Assembly (NCBI GenBank): GCA_003141955.1
Contig: PLOC01000111.1
Span: forward strand, 621-64,620
DNA length: 64,000 nt
Origin: Chloroflexota bacterium
Lineage (GTDB): Bacteria > Chloroflexota > Limnocylindria > Limnocylindrales > CSP1-4
Reading direction: 5' to 3'
The notes beneath the pieces were generated by a model that was not told the DNA's origin, did not search any database, and saw nothing but the letters and a program-made list of their open reading frames with translations. The first letter of the stretch is position 1; the number at the start of each line of letters is the position of its first letter. This document shows, piece by piece, positions 1 to 10,011 of this stretch. The translations under genes and the position numbers were made by a program.

Positions 1-647
1 GGCGTCCCCTGCCCTGTCGCGACCTTCACGCCAGCGACCATGACCCCGGCGTCGAGATAGCGGCGGATGAGCTTGAGCACCCGCCGGTCGCCGACCTTCC
101 TGGCCACTCTGGCCATGAGGGCGTCGTGCTGAACTCGGTCGAAGAACCGGTCCAGATCGACATCGACGACCCAGGTCCTTCCCGACTCGATTTCCCGCCT
201 CGCCGTCTCGACGGCCTGGTGGGCACTCCGTCCGGGCCGGAAGCCGAAGCTTCGGTCCGAGAACATTGGCTCGAAGACGGGAGCTAATACCTGGCTCAAC
301 GCCTGCTGGAGAAAGCGGTCGAGGACCGTCGGCACGCCTAACTCACGCTCACCGCCGCCGGGCTTGGGGATCGTCACCCGTCGGGCTGGGCTGGGTCGGT
401 ATGTGCCTGCGTCGAGAGATGCGCGAAGTTCCGGCCAGGCGGCCTTGAGATACGGCCGAAGCTCGGCTGTGCTCATGCCGTCGGGACCAGGAGCGCCGCG
501 ATTGACCTCGACGCGCCGCAACGCCCGAGCGAGATTGTCCGCTGAGAGGAGGACCTCCCAGAGACCGTCTGCCCGGGCGGGGTGAGGTTCGGTTGCAGGA
601 GACACCGGTTCGGCGCTGCGCTCTGCTCCGGTTCCCGACGGCTTCAC
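1..647 (-). CDS. ltrA: Group II intron-encoded reverse transcriptase/maturase, N-terminal part (runs off the left edge)
   Basis: Minus-strand frame not in the ORF track (no stop inside window): GTG start, VKPSGTGAERSAEPVSPATEPHPARADGLWEVLLSADNLARALRRVEVNRGAPGPDGMSTAELRPYL...RRVTIPKPGGGERELGVPTVLDRFLQQALSQVLAPVFEPMFSDRSFGFRPGRSAHQAVETARREI...WVVDVDLDRFFDRVQHDALMARVARKV; classic group II RT motifs. Confidence 0.93.
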   Translation of the reverse strand, partial: MKPSGTGAERSAEPVSPATEPHPARADGLWEVLLSADNLARALRRVEVNRGAPGPDGMSTAELRPYLKAAWPELRASLDAGTYRPSPARRVTIPKPGGGERELGVPTVLDRFLQQALSQVLAPVFEPMFSDRSFGFRPGRSAHQAVETARREIESGRTWVVDVDLDRFFDRVQHDALMARVARKVGDRRVLKLIRRYLDAGVMVAGVKVATGQGT

Positions 648-1142
648 CGTCGCCCTCCGGATACAGACCCATCATGAAGATGGGATGGCCGCGGTCGATG
701 CGCCGATCGCGAGTCTGTCCGATCCGATCCTCGGACTGACGTTTGGCCCTTCCCGGCGATGCTGATCCCGCGGGATCTGCGATCCCGAGCCGGTACTATG
801 GCCGCTGCTGACTCCTCACCGGTCCGCTCCCACCTTGCGATGAGGACGGCCGGATTACTCCGGCACCCGACGAGGTCTCCCCGGATAAGAACAGCCGCCT
901 TCGCTCTGGCCCCGCCGCATCTACCTGACAGCCCCTTGGTGGTGGCGGACTTCACCGTGTCTTGCCGGCTCATCCGGGCTGCCCAGCCTTGTATGCGATT
1001 CGTATTCCTCGGGTCAGAGCTTTGCCTCGGGCTTCCTTCCGACCCCACCTCGCGGTGACGCCGTTGCCTCCGGCTAGCAGTTAGCACCACCGCCTCCTGC
1101 AGAGGACTTTCACCTCCAAGCTGTTGCCCATGCCGGGCGTAC
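1..1142 (-). mobile_element. Group II intron (class C-like), 5' portion including domain I RNA and part of the RT ORF
   Basis: Minus strand reads GTACGCCCGGCATGGGC...GGAGGTGAAAGTCCTC...TCGGAAGGAAGCCCGAGGCAAAGCTCTGACCCGAGGAATACGAATCGCATACAAGGCTGGGC, resembling bacterial class C intron 5' RNA, upstream of the RT; 3' end outside window. Confidence 0.85.
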
Positions 1143-1150
1143 AAGAGGAA

Positions 1151-1177
1151 CGCCCCCGGGGCGCGGTCCGGGGGCGT
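1151..1177 (-). terminator. Hairpin terminator downstream of tRNA-Glu
   Basis: cgcccccgg-ggcgcggt-ccgggggcg perfect 9-bp stem followed on minus strand by TTCCTCTT. Confidence 0.8.
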
Positions 1178-1192
1178 TAGGCAGTTGCGAGC

Positions 1193-1269
1193 TGGTACCG
1201 CATATCGGATTCGAACCGATGGTCTCCGCCTTGAGAGGGCGGTGTCCTGGGCCTCTAGACGAATGCGGC
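1193..1269 (-). tRNA. tRNA-Glu (CTC anticodon), CCA encoded
   Basis: Cloverleaf: acceptor GCCGCAT/ATGCGGT, anticodon arm CCGCC-CTCTCAA-GGCGG, T-arm ATCGG-TTCGAAT-CCGAT, followed by A-CCA. Confidence 0.95.
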
Positions 1270-1396
1270 ATCGCGTTCGGCCGCCATGACGGCGGACCGG
1301 GCGGGATGATAGCAGGAGCCGCAACCGCGCGCCAACGGGTGCGCGCCAACGGGGATGCGCTGCCACCGGTGATCGCGCGGGCGGACGGACGACCCC

Positions 1397-2278
1397 TTAC
1401 AGCCGGTGCGTCTCCAGGAAAGCCCGAACACCGTCGGCGACCTGCTGGAAGCTCTGCTCGCCGATGACCAGCCCGTAGTGCGAGTGAGCCCCGAACGGCT
1501 CGTAGGTGCCGCCCAGCCAGTCGGCCAGGCGGCTGGCGCCGGTGGCGGCCGAAGTCCCGTCCAGGCCCGCCCCAACGACCAGAATGGGCACGTTGGGCAG
1601 CCGAGCCCGATCGATGGGGATTCCTTCGAGGATCTCGCGCCTGGCCAAGCCCGACTCGTGCGGCTTCTGCCCGAACAGGTGCTGCAGCCGGATCACATCG
1701 TCGATCGTGAGGTCGCGGTTCTCGCGCTGGAGCTTCTCTGGCAGCGTTTCCCAGCCGATGTGGTCCCGGCCGTAGACGTCCGGGATCTCACGCAGCTCGT
1801 GCGGCCGAACCGTCGGGCGCAGGTCGCGCGGGAGCTCGCTGTCGAGCAGAACGATCGCCCCCAGCGGATGACGTTCCGCGGCCTTGAGAATGAGCAGGCC
1901 ACCCATGCCGTGGCCGATCGAGACGGTGTGGGGTCCGATCTTGTCCATGACCGACACGACGTCCCCGACGTACGTCTCGAAGTCGGTGGAGGCCATGTCG
2001 GCGTTCTGCGACCAGTAGTGGTTCCGCAGGTTGAGGGCGTGGCCTTCCCAGCCTCGGCTCGCGAAGTACGAGAGGTACCGCTCCCAGACCCAGGAGCCGG
2101 TCAGCTCGCCGTGGACGAAGAGCAGCGGCCGCCGCCGCGAACGCCGCTCCGGCATCCACGACTCGACGTATAGCCCGCGATCGGTGACCTCGATCTCATC
2201 CTTGCGGATCGGCCGGCCGTTGGAGCCGACCGAATGTGGCCGCGCAACGCGCAGGCCGTCGGGGGTGTTGTCGCTCAT
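1397..2278 (-). CDS. alpha/beta hydrolase
   Basis: LLFVHGELTGSWVWERYLSYFASRGWEGHALNLR...VSIGHGMGGLL. Confidence 0.85.
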   Translation of the reverse strand: MSDNTPDGLRVARPHSVGSNGRPIRKDEIEVTDRGLYVESWMPERRSRRRPLLFVHGELTGSWVWERYLSYFASRGWEGHALNLRNHYWSQNADMASTDFETYVGDVVSVMDKIGPHTVSIGHGMGGLLILKAAERHPLGAIVLLDSELPRDLRPTVRPHELREIPDVYGRDHIGWETLPEKLQRENRDLTIDDVIRLQHLFGQKPHESGLARREILEGIPIDRARLPNVPILVVGAGLDGTSAATGASRLADWLGGTYEPFGAHSHYGLVIGEQSFQQVADGVRAFLETHRL

Positions 2279-2326
2279 GTACCTCGGGTTCCTAGATTCC
2301 GCGTCGAGACGCCCACCCGCCCCGAC

Positions 2327-3649
2327 TCACCATTCGTGAGGGTTGATGATGAGCCCGGTGAGGGCCTTTGGGTAGAAGTAAGTCGATTTCTGGGGCATGA
2401 CGTCGCCGTCGGTCGCGACGGCCGCGATCTCCGCCACGGGAGTCGGGTCGAGCAGAAACGCCATGTCGGCGCCCTCGTGAGCCCCGTCCACCCAGTCGAG
2501 AGCCTCACGCACGGACTTCGTGTAGGCCAGCCGGCCCGCGGCGATGGCCTCCCGATCGATCCTGGACAACCTGTCCAGGGCCGTCTGCAGGAGCGTCACG
2601 TCTAGCCGGCGCAGGGCCGCTCCACCGGGCGGCAGGAACCTTGCGAACGCATCGCGTCTAGCTCGCAGAACAGCGCCGCCCTGGCGCGTCCAGAGCCCGA
2701 ACCGGCCCTCGCCGCCCGGAGACCTGTCCACCGAAGCGAACGCGGCCTCGAGCCGGGCGCGTCCGTCCACGGGCTCGACGTCGAACAGCTCCGGGGCACG
2801 CGACAGGAAGGTCGCCACGCCGGCGTCGCCGAGATCGCGCACGATCCGGTGGGTCGGCAGGACGGTCAGCTTCTGACGGGTCGTCTCCAGGAACAGCATC
2901 AGGACGTAGTCCGAGGCCGGGTCCGCCTCGCCGGTTCGGTTGGCGTGCCGTTCGTCGCGGTAGCGGATCGCCGTCTCGTAGCGGTGGTGGCCGTCGGCGA
3001 TGGTGATCGGCTCGCGTCCGGCCGCGGCCAGGAGGTCGTGGACCTGATCGGCGAAAGGTCCGTTCGCGGTCACGGCCCAGACGCGGTGGCGAACCCCGTC
3101 GTCGTCGGTCACATCGATGTCCGGGGGCGTTGCCGCGATTGCCCTCATCGCCCTGACCGATGCCCCACGTCGATCCGCGTACAGCCCCACCACGGGGCTG
3201 GTGTTCACGCTGGTTGCCTTCATCAGCCTGTAGCGGTCCTCTTTGGGCGCCGAGAGCGTCCGCTCGTGCGGCAGCACGCCGGCGCCGGGCCCAAAGGTTT
3301 CGAGCTTGAGGCGGCCGAAGAAGCCCAGCTGGGTCCGATGCCTCCTGGTCCCGGGCACCGCGTAGCTCTGCTCGTACACGTAGATGCACGGGTAGCGATC
3401 CTTGTGGAGCGTGCCGTCGGCACGCCATTCCGTCAGGAGCTTGCCGGCTCGCCTGTAGCGATCCTCCGGCTCATCGCGGGGCTGAGCTTCCGGAAGGTCG
3501 ATGCGGACGGCGTTGCGCGGACTGCGGCGCAGCAGCTGCTCGTGCAACTCCGGTCCGATGACGTCGTAGGGCGGGCAGATGACGGCATCCAGGTCGCCCG
3601 CGACCTTGGGATCGAACCGAAGCGCGCGAAATGGTCGGATCTCAGGCAC
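2327..3649 (-). CDS. DUF1015 family protein
   Basis: MPEIRPFRALRFDPKVAGDLDAVICPPYDVIGPELHEQLLRRSPRNAVRIDLP...ITIADGHHRYETAIRYRDE. Confidence 0.9.
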   Translation of the reverse strand: MPEIRPFRALRFDPKVAGDLDAVICPPYDVIGPELHEQLLRRSPRNAVRIDLPEAQPRDEPEDRYRRAGKLLTEWRADGTLHKDRYPCIYVYEQSYAVPGTRRHRTQLGFFGRLKLETFGPGAGVLPHERTLSAPKEDRYRLMKATSVNTSPVVGLYADRRGASVRAMRAIAATPPDIDVTDDDGVRHRVWAVTANGPFADQVHDLLAAAGREPITIADGHHRYETAIRYRDERHANRTGEADPASDYVLMLFLETTRQKLTVLPTHRIVRDLGDAGVATFLSRAPELFDVEPVDGRARLEAAFASVDRSPGGEGRFGLWTRQGGAVLRARRDAFARFLPPGGAALRRLDVTLLQTALDRLSRIDREAIAAGRLAYTKSVREALDWVDGAHEGADMAFLLDPTPVAEIAAVATDGDVMPQKSTYFYPKALTGLIINPHEW

Positions 3650-3879
3650 CCGTTGCTCCTAGGAAGGCCGATCTGGCCCAGGCGGCTGCTCGCCGGCGGC
3701 CGCGCGGCTCTTCGAACCGGCTATCGCCGACGGGAACAACGCGGATCGTAGAGTAACCGGGCGCTTTGGGCCACTCCGGGCTTAGTCCCCACGAGGGGCA
3801 GACCGGGCCGGAACACCCATATCCCGAGACTCGCCGGAATGGCGGTGCAGGTTTTGACGTTCACTGCTACTTTTCAGAC

Positions 3880-4749
3880 ATGCATCATGATCGGGCCGTG
3901 CATGCGGAGTTGCCGGCCAAGGACACTGCCGCCCCGAAACGCGACCCGGCCGCCGCGACGGCTGCGTCACCGGTGCAGCCGGCGCCTCCGATACCCTCCT
4001 CCGCCGCCGCCTTCGGGGGCGCCCAGTTCGAGCACGGCACCGATGCCGAGATGATCGAGCGCCGCGTCCGGACGGTGACCCCGCTGGTCACTCCGTCTCC
4101 GGGGCCCGGCGCCTCGTCGACCCTGCGGCGCGATATTCTCTACGCCCTGCGGACAGTCGGACCCGCCTCTCCCGATCAGGTCGCCGACCGCGTCGGGGCG
4201 AGCCGAACCGGCGTCCTGCAGCAGCTTCGGACGCTGGAGACCGGCGGCTTGGTCACGCGCAGCTTGAGCCGCCACGGAGTCGGCCGGCCGCGCCACGTGT
4301 ATGACCTCACCGCGGCCGCGCAGGAGCTCTTCCCCGCCAACTACGGGGCGCTTACGCAGTCGGTGCTGACGGCGATTCGAAAGGTCGGCGGCGACAAACT
4401 GATCGCGGAGGTCTTCGAGGCTCGCCGCGAGATCCTTCGGGCGAGGATCGGGCGCCGCATCGAGGAACGGCTCCCGGCCAACGCGTCGCTCTGGGAGAAG
4501 GTTAAAGAGGTGGCGACGTACGAGGACGAGACCGGATACCTGGGCAGGGCCACTCGAGACGCCGACGGAACGATCCGCCTCCACGAGCACAACTGCGCGA
4601 TCTACGGCGTCTCGGGCACCTACCAGATCGCCTGCGCCGCCGAGCTGCAGCTCTTTGGCGAGGTGCTTGGCGCGAAGGTCACGCGCGAGTGCCACATCGC
4701 CACGGGCGGTCGCAGCTGCACGTACCTGATCGAACCGGCCGACAAATAG
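3880..4749 (+). CDS. ArsR/MarR-like winged-helix transcriptional regulator
   Basis: LRRDILYALRTVGPASPDQVADRVGASRTGVLQQLRTLETGGLVTRSLSRHGVGRPRHVYDLT; C-terminal domain with conserved Cys (EHNCAIYG...ECHIATGGRSCTYLI). Confidence 0.85.
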   Translation: MHHDRAVHAELPAKDTAAPKRDPAAATAASPVQPAPPIPSSAAAFGGAQFEHGTDAEMIERRVRTVTPLVTPSPGPGASSTLRRDILYALRTVGPASPDQVADRVGASRTGVLQQLRTLETGGLVTRSLSRHGVGRPRHVYDLTAAAQELFPANYGALTQSVLTAIRKVGGDKLIAEVFEARREILRARIGRRIEERLPANASLWEKVKEVATYEDETGYLGRATRDADGTIRLHEHNCAIYGVSGTYQIACAAELQLFGEVLGAKVTRECHIATGGRSCTYLIEPADK

Positions 4750-4813
4750 CGGTCATCGGCGCGCCCTTGCCCCGCGGCGCCCTCACGCCCTCACGCCAGG
4801 GCCGTTCGGGCGC

Positions 4814-5902
4814 CTACGCCTCTTCTCGCTCGACTTCCTGCCGCGTGGCCGGCTCGATGATCGCGGCCGGAACGGCGGCCACGCGCGGCACGAACGAAGC
4901 CGCCAGCGAAGTCTCGGCCGCGCGGACCTGCTCCTCGTAGGACAGGATTCCCAGCCGCCCCAGCGTTGCCAGCTCGTCGCGAATGTAGGTTCGCAGCATC
5001 TCGGGGCCGTCGGTGCTGATGGCGTAGCGAACGTCGTTCCGGCGGAACTGGTCGAAGATCCAGCGGAACTCCTCCCAGTTCGACACGACCTCCGTCTGCA
5101 GGTTCGAGGTGGGGCAGATCTCCAGGACGATCCCGCGCTCGCGCAGCATGGCCATCGTCGCCGGGTCGTAGGCCGACTTGATGCCGTGGCCGATGCGGTC
5201 GGGCTCGAGCTGCTCGATCACCTCCGCTATCTCCTCGACGGGCCCTGATTCACCGACATGGACCGTGATCCCCAGCCCGAAACGGCGAGCCCGCCTGAAG
5301 AGCGATCCGTAGTCGGCCACCCGGAATCCACCGGACTCAGGGCCCGCGATGTCGATCCCGACGATGCCGCGGTCGTGCCACGCGATGGCCTTCTCGGCGA
5401 TGATCTCGTTCAGCTCGAACGGGAAGGCGCGGTCGAGGCAGAGGATGATCCCCGGCCGGATCGGGTACTCGAGCATGGCCCGGTCCATCCCTCGCAGGGC
5501 GGCTGCGAGGATGTGGTCCAGGTCCTGCTCGCCGCCCCTGTTCCGCTTCATCGGATTGAAGCGCAGCTCGGTGGTCGTGACGTTGTTCTTGCGGTAGGCG
5601 CCGCCCACAACCTCATACACAGAGCGCTCCATGGCCAGCGGCGAGGACTGGATCAGCTCGGTCCAGTGGAACAGCTGCAGGTAGCCATCGAAGGAGTGGC
5701 CCCGGGTCGGGGAGGCAGTGATCATGTCCCGGAACTGCCAGTAGTCCTTGGTCGGGAGCTTGATCCCCTGGTCGTGGGCGATGCCCCACATGACGGCGGG
5801 CGTGACGGCGCTGCCGAGATGGCAGTGAAGCTCGGCGAGAGGCGTCCGGCGGGGCAGCTGGCGGGTCACTGCGCAGAGCATATCTCCTCGGACGCGGACC
5901 AC
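4814..5902 (-). CDS. add: Adenosine deaminase family protein
   Basis: LAELHCHLGSAV, GIDIAGPESGG, HVGESGP, DRIGHGIK, LEICPTSNLQTEV, YAISTDGPEML. Confidence 0.9.
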   Translation of the reverse strand: MVRVRGDMLCAVTRQLPRRTPLAELHCHLGSAVTPAVMWGIAHDQGIKLPTKDYWQFRDMITASPTRGHSFDGYLQLFHWTELIQSSPLAMERSVYEVVGGAYRKNNVTTTELRFNPMKRNRGGEQDLDHILAAALRGMDRAMLEYPIRPGIILCLDRAFPFELNEIIAEKAIAWHDRGIVGIDIAGPESGGFRVADYGSLFRRARRFGLGITVHVGESGPVEEIAEVIEQLEPDRIGHGIKSAYDPATMAMLRERGIVLEICPTSNLQTEVVSNWEEFRWIFDQFRRNDVRYAISTDGPEMLRTYIRDELATLGRLGILSYEEQVRAAETSLAASFVPRVAAVPAAIIEPATRQEVEREEA

Positions 5903-6049
5903 CAGCGACTAGACCGCCAGAGACCCCAGGCCGGCCGGTCCCTGGCGCCCGCCTTGCAGGCAAACGCTCCCGCGGCTACGCTGCCGGAACCCAACACCGA
6001 GATGCCCGTCGTGGGTCGACGACAAGCAGCATCGGGAGACTCAGAGAGG

Positions 6050-7015
6050 ATGGGGGTGGCTATGACCTCGCCCAGGTTCCGGATCGTCGGCCTGCTGGCC
6101 GCGGCCGCAATTGCCGTCGGGGCTTGTGGCACCACCACCGTCACGCCCGCGCCGACCCACACTCCGAAACCAACGCCGGTTGTGACGCCCAGGCCGACCC
6201 CGACTCCGACCCCTGCGCCGACGCAGCTGATCGTGGCCACGATCCCCGCCGGGGAGCTCGTCGCCGCCGGGCAGCTGACCGTTTGCTCCGACGCCACGAA
6301 CGCGCCCCAGGAGTTCCTGGACGCGGCGGGCACTCCGACCGGTTCGGACGTCGACCTTGCCAGTGAGATCGCCACCCGGCTCGGACTCAAGCTCGTGTTC
6401 CTGAACACGGCCTCGGCCAAGATCCTCGCCGCCCTGGCGGCCAGGCAGTGCGACATCATCATCTCGGCCCAGCCCATCACGCCGACCCTGCTCACGAAAG
6501 TCGACATGATCCCGTACTTCCAGGGCGGTCAGACCTTCGTCGTCGCCAAGGGCAACCCGGCCGGCATCCAGAGCGCGTATGACCTCTGCAAGAAGACAAT
6601 CAGCGTCAGGAAGGGAAGCCCGGAGGCCAACCACGTCAACGGCGTCAGCCCGTACACTCGAGCGAGGGGGCTGATCGCCAATTGCCAGGCAGCGCGCCTC
6701 AGCCCGATCGTGGTCAAGACGTACACCAAGGACAGCGACGCGCTCGCTGCCCTGATCGCCAACAAGGTCGTGGCCTACTTCACCGACTTGCCCATCGCCG
6801 GCTGGGACGTCGCCCTGCAGCCCAACCAGCTCGCCCTTGTTCCTGGCCTCGTTCTCGACCCAGTCGCTGAAGGGATCAGCCTCACCAAGAACCAGAACGA
6901 CATGTACGCGGCCGTCCGGCTCGCCCTCCAGTCGATGATCGACGACGGCACGTATCTCAAGATCCTGACCAGGTACGGCGTCGAGGCGGGCGCCGTCGCA
7001 TCGACCCTCTCGTAG
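6050..7015 (+). CDS. Amino-acid ABC transporter substrate-binding lipoprotein (paralog 1)
   Basis: SRFRIVGLLAAAAIAVGACG lipobox, PT-rich linker, LTVCSDATNAPQEFLDAAGTPTGSDVDLASEIATRLGL; ORF track start at 5258 is too far upstream. Confidence 0.9.
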   Translation: MGVAMTSPRFRIVGLLAAAAIAVGACGTTTVTPAPTHTPKPTPVVTPRPTPTPTPAPTQLIVATIPAGELVAAGQLTVCSDATNAPQEFLDAAGTPTGSDVDLASEIATRLGLKLVFLNTASAKILAALAARQCDIIISAQPITPTLLTKVDMIPYFQGGQTFVVAKGNPAGIQSAYDLCKKTISVRKGSPEANHVNGVSPYTRARGLIANCQAARLSPIVVKTYTKDSDALAALIANKVVAYFTDLPIAGWDVALQPNQLALVPGLVLDPVAEGISLTKNQNDMYAAVRLALQSMIDDGTYLKILTRYGVEAGAVASTLS

Positions 7016-7210
7016 CCCGGATCTACCGTGCCGGCGCGCAACCGGCTGCGGTGGGCGCCATCCGCAACCCGTCTGCAACCGTGGATGGCGTGCGCGTCTT
7101 GCACGCCGTCGCGCCTGAGGCTACGCTGCGCCACAGATCCCGGGAGCCCGTCGACGGGGTGGACGGCAGGCTGCTTTGGGACCCTTAGGAGGATTGGAGG
7201 AACGCGAGTG

Positions 7211-8173
7211 ATGTCATCTCGATTCCGCATCGCCGGTGTACTCGCCGCGGCGGCAATCGTCGTCGGCGCCTGCTCGGCTGCTGCCACCCCGGTGCCCACG
7301 CCTGCACCCACGCCCGTACCCACCATCGCGCCCGCGACGGCGACGCCTTCGCCCACCGGCACGCCCGCGCCGACGACCGCCCCGCTGCCCACGGTTGCGG
7401 CATCCGACCTGATCACCCCCGGCACGCTGACGGTCTGCTCTGACACGTCATACCCGCCCCAAGAGAACCTCGACGCCAACCACAAGCCGCTCGGATCCGA
7501 TATCGACCTCATCAATGAGATCGGCAAGCGGCTTGGGCTGACCGTGGTCATCAAGCCAACCAACTTCAACTCGATCATCCCGGCCCTCACCGGGGGCACC
7601 TGCGACATCATCGTCTCCGCGCAGACGATCACGGCCGACCGCCAGCAGCAGGTGGACATGATCCCCTACTTCGCCGCCGGCCAGTCGTTCGTCGTCCTGG
7701 CGGGGAACCCGGACGGCATCAAGACCATCGACGACCTCTGCGGTAAGGCAGTCGCGGCCGAAGACGGCACGGTCGAAGCCATGCACATCAACGGCACCGG
7801 CGACTACAAGCCCGCCGACGGCCTGAGCCAGCAGTGCGTGGCCAAGGGCCTCAAGCCGATCACGCTCAAGACCTTCACGGCCGACACTCAGGCGTTGCTG
7901 GCCCTCCAAGCCGGCACCGTCGCCGCTCACTTCACAGATGAGCCCGTCGCAGGCTACGAAGTCGTCAACGGCCAGGGTAAGTTCGAGCTCGTCGCCGGGA
8001 TTTCGCTGGAGCGCGGCCCGGAAGGCATCAGCGTCGGCAAGAACCACACCGGGCTCCGCGACGCGATCAGGGCCGCCCTGGACTCGATGCTCGCAGACGG
8101 CACCTACCTGCAGATCCTTACCAAGTGGGGAGTGCAATCTGGGGCAGTAACGAGCACGGCGCCAGTCTCCTAA
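7211..8173 (+). CDS. Amino-acid ABC transporter substrate-binding lipoprotein (paralog 2)
   Basis: SRFRIAGVLAAAAIVVGACS lipobox; LTVCSDTSYPPQENLDANHKPLGSDIDLINEIGKRLGL. Confidence 0.9.
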   Translation: MSSRFRIAGVLAAAAIVVGACSAAATPVPTPAPTPVPTIAPATATPSPTGTPAPTTAPLPTVAASDLITPGTLTVCSDTSYPPQENLDANHKPLGSDIDLINEIGKRLGLTVVIKPTNFNSIIPALTGGTCDIIVSAQTITADRQQQVDMIPYFAAGQSFVVLAGNPDGIKTIDDLCGKAVAAEDGTVEAMHINGTGDYKPADGLSQQCVAKGLKPITLKTFTADTQALLALQAGTVAAHFTDEPVAGYEVVNGQGKFELVAGISLERGPEGISVGKNHTGLRDAIRAALDSMLADGTYLQILTKWGVQSGAVTSTAPVS

Positions 8174-8203
8174 CTCTTCAGCCGCGAGTCGGACGGCCAC
8201 TCG

Positions 8204-9112
8204 ATGGCTGACTCCCGCTCCTTCGGAACCCGGCGAGCCTGGCTCGCCGGGTTCCTCCTGCTGCTTGCACTCTCGGTGGTCGCCTGCAGCGGTCAGAACA
8301 AGGGAGCCACGTACCACTTCCAGTGGGACATCACCTTCAGATCGGTCTTTCAGCCTAACGGCACGATCATCAATGGCCTCTGGCTGACGATCGGCATCTC
8401 CGTGGTCGCTCAAATCCTGGGTGTTGTCCTGGGCATTCTGGCCGCACTCGCCAGAATGTCGCGAATCTGGCCGCTCCGCATCATTTCGAATCTCTACATC
8501 TGGTTCTTTCGCGGGACGCCACTGATAGTCCAGCTCACGTTTCTGTACTACGGACCCCTCATCGCGCACATCATCGTCTGGCCGACTTTCAGCGTCGGAC
8601 CCTTCAACTTCACCGATGGCGCCGTCTTCGCGGGCACGCTGATCTTGGGCGTCAATGAAGGCGCGTACATGGCCGAGATCGTACGGGCCGGCATCCTCGC
8701 GGTCGATCCCGGGCAGACCGAAGCGGCCAAGTCGCTCGGCATGAGATACGGGCAGACGATGAGCCGGATCGTCCTGCCGCAGGCCGCTCGCGTGATCATT
8801 CCGCCGCTGGGCAACGAGTACAACAACATGATCAAGAACACCTCGTTGCTGTACGTCCTCTCGGTCTACGAGCTGTACACGACCTTCGAGATCTACGCCA
8901 ACACCACGCTGATCTACTTCGAGTACTTCGTCGCCTGCTGCGTCTGGTACCTGCTCTTGACCACGATTTGGGGTTTTGTCCAGGGCAAGATCGAGCGCAA
9001 TTTCGCGAAGGGCACGACGACCACGAGCGGCGGCCCGAGCTGGCGAGAACGTCTCTTGGGTTCGCGTAGACGTGATCGAGCAGAAGAGATCACCGTCCTG
9101 GGTGGCCACTGA
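8204..9112 (+). CDS. Amino-acid ABC transporter permease
   Basis: [27 protein letters not shown]...[17 protein letters not shown]...[49 protein letters not shown]. Confidence 0.95.
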   Translation: MADSRSFGTRRAWLAGFLLLLALSVVACSGQNKGATYHFQWDITFRSVFQPNGTIINGLWLTIGISVVAQILGVVLGILAALARMSRIWPLRIISNLYIWFFRGTPLIVQLTFLYYGPLIAHIIVWPTFSVGPFNFTDGAVFAGTLILGVNEGAYMAEIVRAGILAVDPGQTEAAKSLGMRYGQTMSRIVLPQAARVIIPPLGNEYNNMIKNTSLLYVLSVYELYTTFEIYANTTLIYFEYFVACCVWYLLLTTIWGFVQGKIERNFAKGTTTTSGGPSWRERLLGSRRRDRAEEITVLGGH

Positions 9113-10011
9113 TGAGCGCGCCGAAGATCAGCAGCGACCTGCTCGGCGCCATCGGCGGCGTGCCCCGGCCCGACGTTGACGTGGTGGTCGACGCCCGCGA
9201 CGTCAACAAGTGGTTCGGCCGGCTGCACGTGCTCAAGGACGTCAGCGTGCAGGTCAAGCGCCAGGAGACGGTCGTCATCATTGGCCCTTCGGGGTCGGGC
9301 AAGACGACCTTCATCCGCTGCATCAACCATCTGGAGAAGATTCAGAGCGGCCGCATCTTCGTCAACGGCCACCTCATCGGCTACCGCGAAGTGGCCGCTG
9401 CCGGCCGAATGCGGCGTCCCATCGCGAAGCTGCCCATCGTCGGGCGGGGCTTTGGCAAGCCTGCTGGCGCCACGAAGCTGGTCGAGGACAAGGAGAAGAA
9501 CATCGCCCTGCAGCGCCAGGAGATCGGCATGGTCTTCCAGCGCTTCAACCTGTTCCCGCACATGACAGCCCTTGAGAACATCATCGAGGCTCCGATCGGT
9601 GTGCGAGGCATGGACCACGACGAAGCCGTGGCGGTCGGCCGGGCGCTGCTCGAGCGCGTCGGCCTGGCAGCCAAGGAGAAGGTCTACCCCAACCAGCTTT
9701 CCGGGGGGCAGCAGCAGCGCATCGCCATCGCCCGCGCCCTGGCGATGAAGCCCGCGCTGATGCTCTTCGACGAGCCGACCTCCGCCCTCGACCCCGAGAT
9801 GATTGGCGAGGTGCTGGAGGTCATGAAGGAGCTGGCCCGCGAAGGCATGACCATGATCGTGGTTAGCCACGAGATGGGCTTCGCCCGCGAGGTGGCCAAC
9901 CGGGTTGTCATGATGGACGACGGCGTGGTCGTCGAAGAGGGCGTGCCGGACCAGATGTTCAGCGCGCCAAAGCAGGACCGCACGAAGGCGTTCCTCTCGA
10001 AGATCCTGTAG
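9112..10011 (+). CDS. Amino-acid ABC transporter ATP-binding protein
   Basis: Walker [53 protein letters not shown]. Confidence 0.96.
   Translation: MSAPKISSDLLGAIGGVPRPDVDVVVDARDVNKWFGRLHVLKDVSVQVKRQETVVIIGPSGSGKTTFIRCINHLEKIQSGRIFVNGHLIGYREVAAAGRMRRPIAKLPIVGRGFGKPAGATKLVEDKEKNIALQRQEIGMVFQRFNLFPHMTALENIIEAPIGVRGMDHDEAVAVGRALLERVGLAAKEKVYPNQLSGGQQQRIAIARALAMKPALMLFDEPTSALDPEMIGEVLEVMKELAREGMTMIVVSHEMGFAREVANRVVMMDDGVVVEEGVPDQMFSAPKQDRTKAFLSKIL

Noticed and set aside
644-1366. 240-aa minus-strand ORF in the track
   Set aside because: It spans intron RNA, the terminator and tRNA-Glu; product is Arg-rich without family features. Spurious.
5258-6049. N-terminal 264-aa extension of the first substrate-binding protein ORF
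   Set aside because: Lies antisense to adenosine deaminase and precedes a clear signal peptide; the true start is 6050 or 6062.
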